Of a stretch of 47,179 bases of DNA, positions 33,375 through 41,402 are shown one piece after another. Each line of letters starts with the position of its first letter. The stretch's first letter is position 1. A program made the position numbers and the translations under genes. The stretch is from positions 1-47,179 of the forward strand of contig JBOIBN010000010.1 in assembly GCA_050739575.1 (NCBI GenBank), in the 5' to 3' direction. This DNA is from JBOIBN01 sp050739575 (GTDB lineage Bacteria > Pseudomonadota > Gammaproteobacteria > JAKDMP01). The notes below the pieces were generated by a model that saw only the letters and a list, made by a program, of their open reading frames with translations, ran no database searches and was not told the DNA's origin.

Positions 33375-34667
33375 ATGGGCAAGAACATCGTCGTCGTCGG
33401 GATTCAGTGGGGAGACGAAGGCAAGGGCAAGCTGGTGGATCTCTTGACCGAGTATGCCCGCGCGGTCGTGCGTTTCCAGGGCGGGCACAATGCCGGCCAC
33501 ACCATCGTCGTCGGCGGCAAGAAGACCGTGCTGCATCTCGTTCCCTCGGGCGGCTTGCGCGAAGACGTGCGCTGCCTGATAGGCAACGGCGTCGTGCTCG
33601 ATCCCGCCGCGCTCTTCGCCGAACTGGAACTGCTGGAAAGCGAAGGCGTGCCGGCGCGCGAGCGTCTCGGCATAAGCGCCGCCTGTCCATTGATATTGCC
33701 GTCACACGCGGCACTCGACCAGGCCCGCGAAAAGGCCAAGGGCGCGGCCGCGATCGGCACCACCGGACGCGGAATCGGTCCCGCCTACGAAGACAAGGTC
33801 GCGCGGCGCGCCGTGCGCGTCGGCGATCTCTTTCGGCGCGAACGCTTCGCCGCCAAGCTGGGCGAAGTGCTCGACTTCCACAACTTCATCCTCAAGAATT
33901 ATTTTCACGCGGCACAAATAGACTTTCAGGAAACCCTCGACCAGTATCTTGCTTTCGGCGAAGCGCTCGCGCCGCTCGTGGCCGATGTCGCATCCGAACT
34001 CGGGCGCTTTCGTGCCGAAGGCGCCAACGTGCTTTTCGAAGGCGCGCAAGGCACCCTGCTCGACGTGGACGTCGGCACCTATCCCTTCGTCACCTCGTCG
34101 AACACGACGGCGGGCGCCGCGGCCACGGGCACCGGACTCGGACCGCGCGACATAGACTCCGTGCTCGGCGTCGTCAAGGCGTACACCACACGCGTCGGCG
34201 GCGGTCCGTTTCCGACCGAGCTGCTCGACGATCTCGGCCGCGAACTCGGACGCCGCGGCAAGGAATTCGGCGCGACGACCGGCCGCGCGCGCCGCTGCGG
34301 CTGGTTCGATGCCGTCGTCATGCGCCGCGCCGTCATCAACAACAGCCTGAGCGCGCTCGCCGTCACCAAGCTCGACGTGCTCGATGAACTCGACAGCATC
34401 CGTATCGCCGTGGCTTATCGGCACGACGGCGTGGAACTGAAGGATGCGCCGATCGGCTGCGAAGCCTACGCGAGCGCCGAACCCGTTTACATAGACCTGC
34501 CCGGCTGGCAAAGCTCGACCGTCGGCATTACCCGCTACACGGATCTGCCGCCCAACGCCCGCGCCTATCTGGAGAAGATCGAAGAACTCGCCGGCGTGCC
34601 GCTCGCCATGATCTCCACCGGTCCCGACCGCGCCCACACCATCGTCCTGCACGATCTCTTCGGCTGA
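33375..34667 (+). CDS. purA: Adenylosuccinate synthetase
   Basis: A 430-residue GTP-dependent enzyme joining aspartate to IMP in AMP synthesis. The P-loop QWGDEGKGKLVD is at the N-terminus with the catalytic Asp, followed by GGHNAGHTIVV with the catalytic His, GTTGRGIGPAYEDKVARR and FEGAQGTLLDVDVGTYPFVT SSNTTAG. Near the C-terminus GPDRAHTIVL is intact. Length is normal. It closes the cluster that began with nnr. Downstream lies a palindrome-rich region rather than a clear terminator. Confidence 0.97.
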   Translation: MGKNIVVVGIQWGDEGKGKLVDLLTEYARAVVRFQGGHNAGHTIVVGGKKTVLHLVPSGGLREDVRCLIGNGVVLDPAALFAELELLESEGVPARERLGISAACPLILPSHAALDQAREKAKGAAAIGTTGRGIGPAYEDKVARRAVRVGDLFRRERFAAKLGEVLDFHNFILKNYFHAAQIDFQETLDQYLAFGEALAPLVADVASELGRFRAEGANVLFEGAQGTLLDVDVGTYPFVTSSNTTAGAAATGTGLGPRDIDSVLGVVKAYTTRVGGGPFPTELLDDLGRELGRRGKEFGATTGRARRCGWFDAVVMRRAVINNSLSALAVTKLDVLDELDSIRIAVAYRHDGVELKDAPIGCEAYASAEPVYIDLPGWQSSTVGITRYTDLPPNARAYLEKIEELAGVPLAMISTGPDRAHTIVLHDLFG

Positions 34668-35099
34668 CACCAGACGACTTTCTTTTCTTTGCGAGGAGAG
34701 GATTGAGTGCGCGTGTGCTTCACGCGCGAGTCGCCTCCGGCGTGGGGTTACTTTCTTTTCTCGTCCAAAGAAAGTAACCAAAGAAAAGACGCCCGACGGG
34801 TGCGGCTGATCCTGCGCTCCACGGCTTTAGGACCCGCGTCGGCCGATGCCGCTATCCTGCGGCAACGGCCGGAGGCGGACATCGTGTCCGCCTCCCTTTC
34901 GGGCGCAAGCCCAAAGCCGTGCGGTGCTCGGGCGCACCCAACGGGATTAAAAACACGCGCCGCGAATCGCGGCGCGTGTATCCGCCGGTCACGATGACCG
35001 GCTCCGAAATCGCGGAAAGGCGAGGGGGGTTGCTTTAGGAGCTCGGCATCCTGTCGGCTTTCGTTGTTTTCGGCCAGTAGCCGAACCGGCAAGCTGTAT
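34668..35099. repeat. Gene-free region packed with perfect hairpins downstream of purA
   Basis: No credible gene is present. Five perfect inverted repeats occur in about 290 bases: 34711-34729 (7-bp stem), 34746-34779 (13-bp stem, ggttactttcttt arm), 34871-34895 (11-bp stem, ggaggcggaca arm), 34953-34979 (12-bp stem, acacgcgccgcg arm) and 34984-35002 (8-bp stem). The fourth has a run of A just before it, so on the minus strand it would look like a terminator. The second resembles an intergenic repeat I recall from many proteobacterial genomes. The region probably forms a bidirectional transcription barrier or a mobile palindrome cluster. Confidence 0.65.
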
Positions 35100-35138
35100 T
35101 TGCGTACAGAAATCTGTACGAGTACAATAGTGCGTACA
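35100..35138 (+). promoter_or_regulatory. yefM-yoeB promoter with GTAC-type operator repeats
   Basis: The palindrome gtacagaaatctgtac (35104-35119) and further gtac/taca copies at 35117-35126 and 35134-35138 resemble the TGTACA-containing operators bound by YefM. A candidate -35 (ttgcgt, 35100-35105) and -10 (tacaat, 35123-35128) with 17-bp spacing lie across them, so antitoxin binding would occlude RNA polymerase. Confidence 0.6.
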
Positions 35139-35155
35139 AGTCCATAGGTATCGCC

Positions 35156-35407
35156 ATGGAGAACATCAACTATTCAGCCTTTCGCAGCCGCTTGGCCAAG
35201 ATGCTGGACAAGGTCAACGAGGATCACGCGCCATTGCTGGTAACGCGCCAGAAGGGTTCGCCCGCGGTGCTGATGTCGCTGGAGGACTTCACCGCCTACG
35301 AGGAAACCGCGTACCTGATGGCCAGCCCGAAAAACGCTGAGCGGCTGAACCGCGCCATGGCCGAGGTCGAAGCCGGCAAGACGAAGCCGCATGATTTGAT
35401 TGAATGA
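35156..35407 (+). CDS. yefM: YefM-type (Phd/YefM family) antitoxin
   Basis: An 83-residue antitoxin. It begins INYSAFRSRLAKMLDKVNEDHAPLLVTRQKG, the Phd/YefM DNA-binding fold, then AVLMSLEDFTAYEETAYLM, and ends in a charged helix that would wrap the toxin. YefM neutralises YoeB and autorepresses the operon through upstream GTAC repeats, which are present here. The toxin gene is 148 bases downstream rather than directly adjacent, which is unusual. Confidence 0.92.
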   Translation: MENINYSAFRSRLAKMLDKVNEDHAPLLVTRQKGSPAVLMSLEDFTAYEETAYLMASPKNAERLNRAMAEVEAGKTKPHDLIE

Positions 35408-35439
35408 GACCGCTGCATCACGTCGCGAGCGAAGGCAGG

Positions 35440-35514
35440 TTGGGCGTTGCCGGCGTGCAGCAACCGCAGTGTATGGGTCGATACATGAGGATTGCGAGCA
35501 CCGCCGGCGCCCAA
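35440..35514 (+). repeat. Long imperfect hairpin between antitoxin and toxin genes
   Basis: The outer arms ttgggcgttgccggcg (35440-35455) and cgccggcgcccaa (35502-35514) pair with a three-base bulge. Inside, gcaa pairs with ttgc, and gtgtat with atacat closes a six-base loop gggtcg. This is a roughly 75-nt nested stem-loop in the 148-bp space between yefM and yoeB. It looks like an inserted palindromic element. It would form in the operon mRNA and could lower toxin expression. Confidence 0.6.
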
Positions 35515-35555
35515 GATGCAGAGCGCAGCAGGGATGCAGGGGGCTCTGAGTCGTG

Positions 35556-35807
35556 ATGCTGTCGTGGGCCACTGACGCCTGGGACGATTACCTCTACTGG
35601 CAGGCCACCGACAAAAAGGCGCTCAAGCGCATCAACGCACTGATCAGGGATATAGAACGGCAGCCGTTTGAAGGTTTGGGCAAGCCGGAGCCGCTCAAGC
35701 ACCAGTGGACAGGCTACTGGTCGCGGCGCATCGACCGCGAGCATCGCCTAGTTTACAAAGTTACCGATGAAGCCATTGTCATCGTGCAATGCCGCTATCA
35801 CTACTAG
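35556..35807 (+). CDS. yoeB: YoeB-type mRNA interferase toxin
   Basis: An 83-residue RelE-superfamily toxin that cleaves mRNA on the ribosome. The start LSWATDAWDDYLYWQATDKKA matches the YoeB N-terminus, and the catalytic residues are in place: Glu in KPEPLKHQ, Arg in REHRLVYKV and the terminal His-Tyr in CRYHY. The toxin therefore looks active. ATG 35556 gives the standard N-terminus; a GTG three bases earlier is also in frame. It should be repressed and neutralised by YefM, despite the spacer hairpin. Confidence 0.92.
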   Translation: MLSWATDAWDDYLYWQATDKKALKRINALIRDIERQPFEGLGKPEPLKHQWTGYWSRRIDREHRLVYKVTDEAIVIVQCRYHY

Positions 35808-35940
35808 GAAAGTTCTGATCACGCCTTCATCGTCGTTCGCGCGAAAGGGGGAGCCCAGCAAGCAAACTTACCTCATTACGACTACGTGCCGATGACTGCG
35901 GTGTTTACCCGCATCATTGCACGGACTATGAAGTCGCAGG

Positions 35941-36198
35941 CTAGGGCTTGGCGTGGATGATACGGTTTTTGCCCGCAGAAACAGCCGGTTTCGCGGCTTT
36001 GCGCATCGCCTGCTTGAAAGGCGCGCGGATGCCCTCGATAGCCGATGAGGTGGCAACGGATCGAAGCACGCTGCGCCGACGCGACTCGGGATCGCGCAGG
36101 TACGGATTAACGGTGGAGAGCTTTGAACTCATAAAGAAATCATACCATTCGACGCACCATGCGGAGTCGTCAAAAGGCTGAATCTCCACCGGCCCCAA
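35941..36198 (-). CDS. Small conserved hypothetical protein (ATSSAIEGI-type)
   Basis: An 85-residue protein. The core YLRDPESRRRSVLRSVATSS AIEGIRAPF resembles a short protein found near toxin-antitoxin and restriction genes in my memory, with an SS-x-IEG motif also seen at the start of Fic-type proteins. The C-terminal part is basic (KQAMRKAAKPAVSAGKNR). An internal ATG at 36132 (MSSKLSTVNPYL) is an alternative start giving 63 residues. It is on the opposite strand to the toxin and hsdM. No function is assigned; it could be an antitoxin or a relic. Confidence 0.5.
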   Translation of the reverse strand: MGPVEIQPFDDSAWCVEWYDFFMSSKLSTVNPYLRDPESRRRSVLRSVATSSAIEGIRAPFKQAMRKAAKPAVSAGKNRIIHAKP

Positions 36199-36288
36199 CC
36201 TTCAGCCCGAAGGGAAAATAGGTAGGATGCGGTCGGCCCCAACCGCACCGCTCCCGCTGTAACCGACCATTTGGCGATGACGGGGTTG

Positions 36289-36294
36289 TATACT
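36289..36294 (+). promoter_or_regulatory. Candidate -10 box of the hsd operon
   Basis: A tatact hexamer lies 54 bases before the hsdM GTG, with a weak -35 region near 36266. The preceding gtaggatgcggtcggcccca accgc includes a tgcggt/accgca hairpin that could modulate it. Confidence 0.35.
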
Positions 36295-36348
36295 CCGGAA
36301 CTGCTCTGAGCGATCAGGGACGCCTCCGGCGATTCGAAGGGAGAGGGC

Positions 36349-38025
36349 GTGGCAAGAAAGAAGGCAAAATCCGCAGGCGAGACGGCAAGCAAGAAGTCGG
36401 CCAACGGCGCCACTGTCGGTTATGAGGCCGAGCTTTGGAAGATGGCCGATGCGCTGCGTGGCAGCATGGACGCGGCCGAGTACAAGCACGTTGTCCTCGG
36501 GCTCATCTTTCTCAAGTACATCTCCGACGCCTTTGAAGAACAACACGCCAAACTCCAGGCCGAGACGAAACAGGGCGCCGATCCGGAAGACCCGGATGAA
36601 TACCGCGCACACAACATCTTCTGGGTGCCGCCCGAGGCACGTTGGGCGCATCTGAAGGCGCAAGCCAGGCAATTTACGATCGGTCAATTAGTGGACGATG
36701 CCATGACCGGCATCGAACGCGACAATCCATCTCTCAAAGACGTGTTGCCCAAGAACTATGCGCGACAAGGGCTCGACAAGATTCGTCTCGGCCAGTTAAT
36801 AGACCTTATCAGCAACATCCGTGTCGGCGACAAGGACGCTCGTTCGAAGGACGTGCTTGGCCGTGTCTACGAATACTTCCTCTCCCAGTTTGCGAGCGCC
36901 GAAGGCAAGAAGGGCGGCGAGTTCTACACGCCTCGCTGCGTGGTAAAGCTCCTGGTCGAAATGCTCGAACCCTACAAGGGCCGGGTTTACGATCCCTGCT
37001 GCGGTTCCTCCGGCATGTTCGTTCAGGCGGAGGAATTTATCAAGGCGCATCAAGGGAAGCTCACGGACCTCAGCATCTTCGGCCAGGAATCGAACTACAC
37101 GACATGGCGCCTCGCCAAGATGAATCTCGCAATCCGCGGCATCGAAGGCAAGATCGAGCACGGCGATACCTTCCATAACGACCGCCAACCTGATCTCAAG
37201 GCCGACTTCATCCTCGCCAATCCGCCGTTTAACGTCTCCGACTGGGGCGGTGAGCGGCTGAAGGACGACAAACGCTGGCAATACGGCGTGCCGCCCAAGG
37301 GCAACGCTAACTTCGGATGGGTGCAGCATATCGTTCATCATCTCGCGCCAGCCGGCACCGCCGGCTTCGTCCTCGCCAACGGTTCGATGTCATCAAATCA
37401 ATCCGGCGAAGGCGAGATTCGCAAGAGCCTAGTCGAAGGCGATCTCGTGGATTGCATGGTCGCGCTGCCGGGCCAGCTCTTTTACTCGACGCAGATTCCA
37501 GCCTGCCTCTGGTTTCTCGCACGCGACAGGAAAAATGGCAAGTTCCGCGATCGCCGCGGCGAAATTCTTTTCATTGACGCCCGCAAGATGGGCCGCATGG
37601 TTGATCGTACCCACCGCGAGTTGACCGATGAGGATGTCGCCCGCATCGCCGCCACCTACCACGCATGGCGTTCCAAACCATCCCCTCGCCCCGGTGCGGG
37701 AGAGGGCAAGGGTGCGGGAGAAGTCGCACATAAAAAATCCCCTCTCCCCGTCGCGGGAGAGGGTGAGGGTGAGGGTGAGGGGGCAAACAAATACCAGGAC
37801 ATCCCCGGCTTCTGCAAATGCGCGACGCTGGAAGAGGTACGCAAGCACGGCCACGTGCTGACGCCCGGCCGCTATGTGGGCGCCGAAGCGCAGGAAGACG
37901 ACGGAGAACCATTCGACGATAAGATGAAGCGGCTCGTCAACCAACTCCGTCAGCAGCAGACCGAGGCCAAGAAACTCGATGCCGCCATCGCCGCCAATGT
38001 CAAGGGGCTTGGATATGGCGGTTAG
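36349..38025 (+). CDS. hsdM: Type I restriction enzyme, HsdM methyltransferase subunit
   Basis: A 558-residue N6-adenine methyltransferase subunit that with HsdS forms the modification core of a type I system. The N-terminal helical domain (about 20-170) precedes the SAM-binding motif I DPCCGSSGMF (from D215) and the catalytic NPPF (N291-F294). ATSS-type length is normal apart from an insertion of about 36 residues (444-480) encoded by REP-like palindromes. The C-terminus LDAAIAANVKGLGYGG overlaps the next gene. GTG 36349 is preceded by a purine-rich gggagaggg. The ORF6N gene starts inside its last codons. Confidence 0.93.
   Translation: MARKKAKSAGETASKKSANGATVGYEAELWKMADALRGSMDAAEYKHVVLGLIFLKYISDAFEEQHAKLQAETKQGADPEDPDEYRAHNIFWVPPEARWAHLKAQARQFTIGQLVDDAMTGIERDNPSLKDVLPKNYARQGLDKIRLGQLIDLISNIRVGDKDARSKDVLGRVYEYFLSQFASAEGKKGGEFYTPRCVVKLLVEMLEPYKGRVYDPCCGSSGMFVQAEEFIKAHQGKLTDLSIFGQESNYTTWRLAKMNLAIRGIEGKIEHGDTFHNDRQPDLKADFILANPPFNVSDWGGERLKDDKRWQYGVPPKGNANFGWVQHIVHHLAPAGTAGFVLANGSMSSNQSGEGEIRKSLVEGDLVDCMVALPGQLFYSTQIPACLWFLARDRKNGKFRDRRGEILFIDARKMGRMVDRTHRELTDEDVARIAATYHAWRSKPSPRPGAGEGKGAGEVAHKKSPLPVAGEGEGEGEGANKYQDIPGFCKCATLEEVRKHGHVLTPGRYVGAEAQEDDGEPFDDKMKRLVNQLRQQQTEAKKLDAAIAANVKGLGYGG
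37678..37790 (+). repeat. REP-like palindrome pair inserted in-frame in hsdM
   Basis: Two palindromic units, tcccctcgccccggtgcggg (with agaggg) and ccctctccccgtcgcgggag (with agggtgagggtgaggg), lie head to tail. They encode a low-complexity PGAGEGKGAGE...GEGEGEGEG peptide. Such CCCTCTCCC/GGGAGAGGG units are normally intergenic in GC-rich proteobacteria. The frame remains open across both copies. Confidence 0.75.
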
Positions 38026-38560
38026 AAAAAAAGCATCCGCGCAGGCGCTTGTTCCCGTGGAACGGATTACGCAATCCATACTGCTCATCCGGGGCCATAA
38101 GGTCATACTGGATGCGGATCTTGCTGCGCTCTACGATGTAGAAACACGAGTTTTAACCCAAGCAGTTGGACGGAATATCGAGCGATTTCCACCTGATTTC
38201 ATGTTCCAACTGAGCAAGAAAGAGTTCGATGTCTTGAGATCACAATCTGTGACCTCAAGTCAGTGGGGTGGCAGGCGCTACCCGCCTTATGCCTTTACCG
38301 AGCAAGGCGTAGCCATGCTCTCCAGCGTTCTGCGCAGCAAGCGAGCGGTTCACGTCAACATCGAGATCATGCGGACCTTTGTGAAACTGAGGAAAATGCT
38401 CGCTGAGCACGTCGATCTTGCGCATAAGCTCGCGGAGCTGGAGAAAAAATACGATGCTCAGTTCAAGGTGGTTTTTGAAGCGATCCGCGAACTCATGACG
38501 CCCTCGGAACCGAAGAAGAAGCGGTCCATTGGTTTTTCTCCTTGGGAGAATGATCAGTGA
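38015..38560 (+). CDS. ORF6N-domain protein within the type I R-M operon
   Basis: A 181-residue protein of the ORF6N/KilA-N-like family of DNA-binding phage-type proteins. Signatures are VERITQSILLIRGHKVILDA DLAALYDVETRVLTQAVGRN and FPPDFMFQLSKKEFDVL, then YAFTEQGVAMLSSVL. A coiled segment ends the protein. ATG 38015 is inside the hsdM stop region, giving translational coupling. Such genes occur in R-M operons, but the role is unknown; a regulator is plausible. It is immediately followed by a duplicate of the hsdM C-terminus, so it probably entered by recombination. Confidence 0.85.
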   Translation: MAVRKKASAQALVPVERITQSILLIRGHKVILDADLAALYDVETRVLTQAVGRNIERFPPDFMFQLSKKEFDVLRSQSVTSSQWGGRRYPPYAFTEQGVAMLSSVLRSKRAVHVNIEIMRTFVKLRKMLAEHVDLAHKLAELEKKYDAQFKVVFEAIRELMTPSEPKKKRSIGFSPWENDQ

Positions 38561-38608
38561 GCAGAGAAGTCGGCGCCAAAATTTCCGCCAACCTCAAGGA
38601 GCTTGCGT

Positions 38609-38619
<11 letters not shown>
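38557..38619 (+). pseudogene. Second hsdM 3' end (20-codon remnant) before hsdS
   Basis: Starting at a GTG that overlaps the ORF6N stop, a frame encodes MSREVGAKISANLKELAYGG and stops. The last 13 residues parallel the true hsdM end (IAANVKGLGYGG), and 25 of 33 bases match between the two 3' ends. In both places the following gene's ATG lies in the same tATGGCGG context. The remnant is the relic of a second hsdM whose body is gone. Confidence 0.72.
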
Positions 38620-39888
<1,269 letters not shown>

Positions 39889-39892
<4 letters not shown>

Positions 39893-40338
39893 CGGACATA
39901 AATCTTACGCAAGCGGAAGCCGACGCGTTGATAGCCATGGAGAAGCAGCGTGTCAACGAGGATCAAAGCGATTTCCCTATGGCTGGCCAGTCGCTTGTGT
40001 TGCCCCTCCAGTCTGTCGATCGCCGTGAGCACTTCCTGTTAGACCTTAACAGGGGGCGTATTGATCTGCTCAAGGTGAAAATGCAGAATCGCGGGCGCCA
40101 AGTCGTCGTGCTCGTCCGCCTCGATTTGGGAGGAGCTCCCCACCGGAACCCCGACGGGCAGGAAATTCCGGTCCCTCACTTGCACACCTATCGTGAAGGC
40201 TTTGGTGATAAGTGGGCGGCCCCCGTCCCGGCTAATCGTTTTACGGCGACGAACGACGTTTGGCGGACGCTTGAAGAGTTCCTGCGGTTTTGTAACATTA
40301 CGCAACCGCCGCACATCGAAAGGGGGTTGTTCACATGA
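39889..40338 (+). CDS. DUF6978-type protein, coupled to hsdS
   Basis: A 149-residue soluble protein. It starts LTQAEADALIAMEKQRVNED, has FLLDLNRGRIDLLKVKMQNR GRQVVVLVRLDLGG, then the highly characteristic PHRNPDGQEIPVPHLHTYRE GFGDKWA with three histidines, and ends in a short helix. I recognise this as the uncharacterised DUF6978 type. The ATG overlaps the hsdS stop (ATGA) and its stop overlaps the next start in the same way, so it is cotranslated with HsdS and the DUF1828/1829 partner. No function is known to me; the invariant HLH and PHRN could be catalytic, making a nuclease or toxin possible. Confidence 0.75.
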
Positions 40339-41099
40339 TTGAGGAGATTCAGCGCCTGATGGATGCGTATCACGCCTGGCTCAGGGAGAAATCCGTCCTG
40401 CGCGAGATCGACCAGTGGGTCGAGATCACGACTCCCTATCTTGATCGGCACAACGACTATGTCCAGATATACGCGAAGAAAGCTAACGGGGGCTTCATTC
40501 TGACCGACGACGGGTACACGATTGATGATCTGGAACAGAGTGGCTGCAAGCTGGAAAGTCGCAAACGGCAGGATCTGCTGAAGATGACCCTCAATGGATT
40601 CGGTGTGCAAATGGATGGGAAGGCCCTTCAGGTGCATGCATCGCCCGACAGCTTTGCTTTGCGGAAGCACAACCTCGTGCAGGCCATGCTTGCAGTGAAT
40701 GATATGTTTTACCTGGCTGTTCCGATGGTGGCGAGCCTGTTTTATGAGGACGTCGTCGCGTGGCTTGACGTTCATGACGTGAGGTACACACCAAAGGTTA
40801 AGTTCACGGGCAAGACTGGCTACGATCATTTATTCGATTTTGTGATCCCCAAGTCTAGGCAGCAGCCTGAGCGCATCGTTCAAACAATCAACCGTCCGAA
40901 TCGCGACACCGCACAAGCAGTGATCCTCTCATGGGTAGACACGAAGGAGGTGCGTCCACCCGAATCACGTGCCTTCGCGCTGCTGAATGACTCGGAGCAG
41001 ATTGTATCTTCGGCCGTGACCGACGCCTTACGTAGTTATGAGGTTCGCCCGGTGCTTTGGGGTGAGCGTGAGAGCGTGCGCGAGGAATTGGCAGCGTGA
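40335..41099 (+). CDS. DUF1828/DUF1829 two-domain protein, coupled to the DUF6978 gene
   Basis: A 254-residue protein. The N-terminal half matches DUF1828 (ITTPYLDRHNDYVQIYAKKA and FILTDDGYTIDDLEQSGCKL), the C-terminal half DUF1829 (VKFTGKTGYDHLFDFVIPKS and NRPNRDTAQAVILSWVDTK). Both domains are uncharacterised to my knowledge. The start overlaps the previous stop (ATGA), and the stop overlaps the GTG of the hsdR-head remnant. It is thus locked with HsdS and DUF6978 in one translational unit, suggesting a role connected to the restriction system or to a toxin-antitoxin-like pairing with DUF6978. Confidence 0.78.
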   Translation: MIEEIQRLMDAYHAWLREKSVLREIDQWVEITTPYLDRHNDYVQIYAKKANGGFILTDDGYTIDDLEQSGCKLESRKRQDLLKMTLNGFGVQMDGKALQVHASPDSFALRKHNLVQAMLAVNDMFYLAVPMVASLFYEDVVAWLDVHDVRYTPKVKFTGKTGYDHLFDFVIPKSRQQPERIVQTINRPNRDTAQAVILSWVDTKEVRPPESRAFALLNDSEQIVSSAVTDALRSYEVRPVLWGERESVREELAA

Positions 41100-41236
41100 G
41101 TTCTGACGCGTTCGCAGGGTCTACTGTCGGATATTCAGTTCTCGCTTGGCTGGAATCGTTGAGCTATGCGGTGTTGCACGGCGTTAACATCGTGTCTGAT
41201 GAGTCGACAGCCGAACGGATCGATTTTTGTCAATAG
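41096..41236 (+). pseudogene. Truncated second HsdR N-terminus (46 residues)
   Basis: A GTG overlapping the DUF1828/1829 stop begins a frame encoding STVGYSVLAWLESLSYAVLHGVNIV then DESTAERID, closed by a TAG. It parallels the true HsdR start (TESVVEEAALDWLRALGWRILHGPEIAPDTLIAERRD): the AWLESL, VLHG and AER positions coincide. This is the decayed head of an hsdR that once followed DUF1828/1829 in its donor operon. Confidence 0.75.
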
Positions 41237-41402
41237 TATTGAGCAACGTTTGCGTGTTCCGGCATCCCTTTTTCATGGCCGATCCGTGTCTTTCGGCTAG
41301 TCGGCGTTTTGCGTTGCGATCAGCCGAACCTAAAGGTTACGATTGGCCGGGCTTCGGCGACGGAGTGTACGCGGTGCCGTTATGCATGCTATGGGAAACG
41401 CC

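Noticed and set aside
41343..41402. TTG start for hsdR 20 codons upstream
   Set aside because: The extra residues (AGLRRRSVRGAVMHAMGNA) do not match HsdR N-termini, which begin near SGTFTESVVE.
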